DNA of 5,375 nucleotides, from NCBI GenBank assembly GCA_030610725.1, contig JAUWRE010000090.1:1-5375 (forward strand), given 5' to 3'. The stretch's first letter is position 1, and every line of letters starts with the position of its first letter. This DNA is from Candidatus Aerophobota bacterium (GTDB lineage Bacteria > Aerophobota > Aerophobia > Aerophobales > AE-B3A). The translations under genes were made by a program, and so were the position numbers. Positions 4,815 to 5,375 of the stretch are shown here, one piece after another. The notes below the pieces were generated by a model. It searched no databases and was not told the origin of the DNA. It was given only the letters and a program-made list of their open reading frames with translations.

Positions 4815-5375
4815 ATGGATTTACTAAAACAAATTATTGCTCAGATAGTGTCACTCTGGCAAAAATTAAAAGTGCGGCAAAGGATAATTATCGTCGTCGT
4901 AGTGCTCGTATTTTTGATTACTCTCTTTCTTCTTATTTCTCAAACTAACCAATCCAGATATTCTTTGCTATATTCCAATCTTCAGTTGGAAGAGGCAGCA
5001 GAAATAGTAGATAAGTTAAAGGAAAGGAATATCCCTTATCAATTAAAAGAAGGAGGGAGGACTATTCTTATTTCCTCTTTGGAGGTCTATGATACCCGTC
5101 TTCAGTTAGCTATGGAGGGAATTCCCCGTGGAGGAAAAATTGGTTTTGAAATATTCGATAACACTAACATATTGGGAATGACTCAGTTTATGGAAAAAGT
5201 AAATTATCAGCGGGCTTTACAGGGGGAGCTGGCTCGAACTATTCAAAGCCTGAGTGAGATAATGGAAAGCAGAGTGCATTTAGTTATTCCTGAGCCAACG
5301 CCTTTCCTGGAAGAGAAAAAATCATCCAGCGCTTCTATTGTTTTAAAGCTTGAACCAGGTGCTCAGTTAGGTAAG
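4815..5375 (+). CDS. fliF: Flagellar MS-ring protein FliF, N-terminal part (cut by window edge)
   Basis: 187 codons are open to the last base of the window, about a third of a typical FliF of 500-570 residues. FliF forms the MS ring in the inner membrane, on which rod, switch and export gate assemble. The N-terminus is short and cytoplasmic; one membrane segment spans about residues 24-42, rich in I, V and L. The periplasmic ring-building motif follows: YSLLYSNLQLEEAAEIVDKL (49-68), then IPYQLKEGGRTILIS, then LAMEGIPRGGKIGFEIFDN and LGMTQFMEKVNYQRALQGEL (120-139), with ARTIQSLSEIMESRVHLVIPE at 140-160 and the start of the next ring domain. The start is ATG 4815 with GGGGA at 4806-4810. fliF after fliE is the standard order, normally followed by fliG. 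A promoter of its own is not visible in 4764-4814, so it probably depends on the flgB promoter. Confidence 0.96.
   Translation, partial: MDLLKQIIAQIVSLWQKLKVRQRIIIVVVVLVFLITLFLLISQTNQSRYSLLYSNLQLEEAAEIVDKLKERNIPYQLKEGGRTILISSLEVYDTRLQLAMEGIPRGGKIGFEIFDNTNILGMTQFMEKVNYQRALQGELARTIQSLSEIMESRVHLVIPEPTPFLEEKKSSSASIVLKLEPGAQLGK

Overview
This window is part of a chromosomal flagellar gene cluster, with every gene on the + strand. It encodes, in order: a FlgN-like putative flagellar chaperone; a soluble PAS-type sensor histidine kinase of the FleS/FlrB kind; an NtrC-type sigma-54 response regulator of the FleR/FlrC kind; the proximal rod proteins FlgB and FlgC; the rod/MS-ring adaptor FliE; and the first 187 codons of the MS-ring protein FliF, which runs off the right edge.

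Layout. Positions 12-3120 form a tight block (flgN-like, kinase, regulator) with gaps of 12 and 1 bp. Positions 3121-3348 are non-coding. They hold a GC-rich palindromic element (3131-3251) and a near-consensus sigma-54 promoter (3299-3315). The predicted transcription start is about 3326, so the flgB start must lie downstream of it; ATG 3349 is preferred. From there flgB, flgC, fliE and fliF read as one operon. flgC and fliE overlap by 1 bp, but flgB-flgC and fliE-fliF are separated by 176 and 199 bp. Each of these two gaps contains one copy of a second repeat family (3727-3818 and 4662-4763), bounded by the same 10-bp inverted repeat.

How it works together (inference). The kinase has all catalytic boxes and the regulator has an intact GAFTGA loop, so the pair should activate sigma-54 RNA polymerase. 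The promoter just downstream is the obvious candidate target and would drive the rod and MS-ring genes. This is the classical logic of FleSR, FlrBC and FlgSR.

Organism. The DNA is AT-rich by eye, with AGGAGG-type ribosome sites and a sigma-54-controlled flagellar hierarchy. That fits a flagellated bacterium, probably diderm, outside the model enterics. The abundant small palindromic intergenic repeats resemble those I associate with genomes of uncultured lineages, but the sequence does not support a phylum. I see no radically new system. The most unusual material is the repeats inside the operon and their variable arm architecture.
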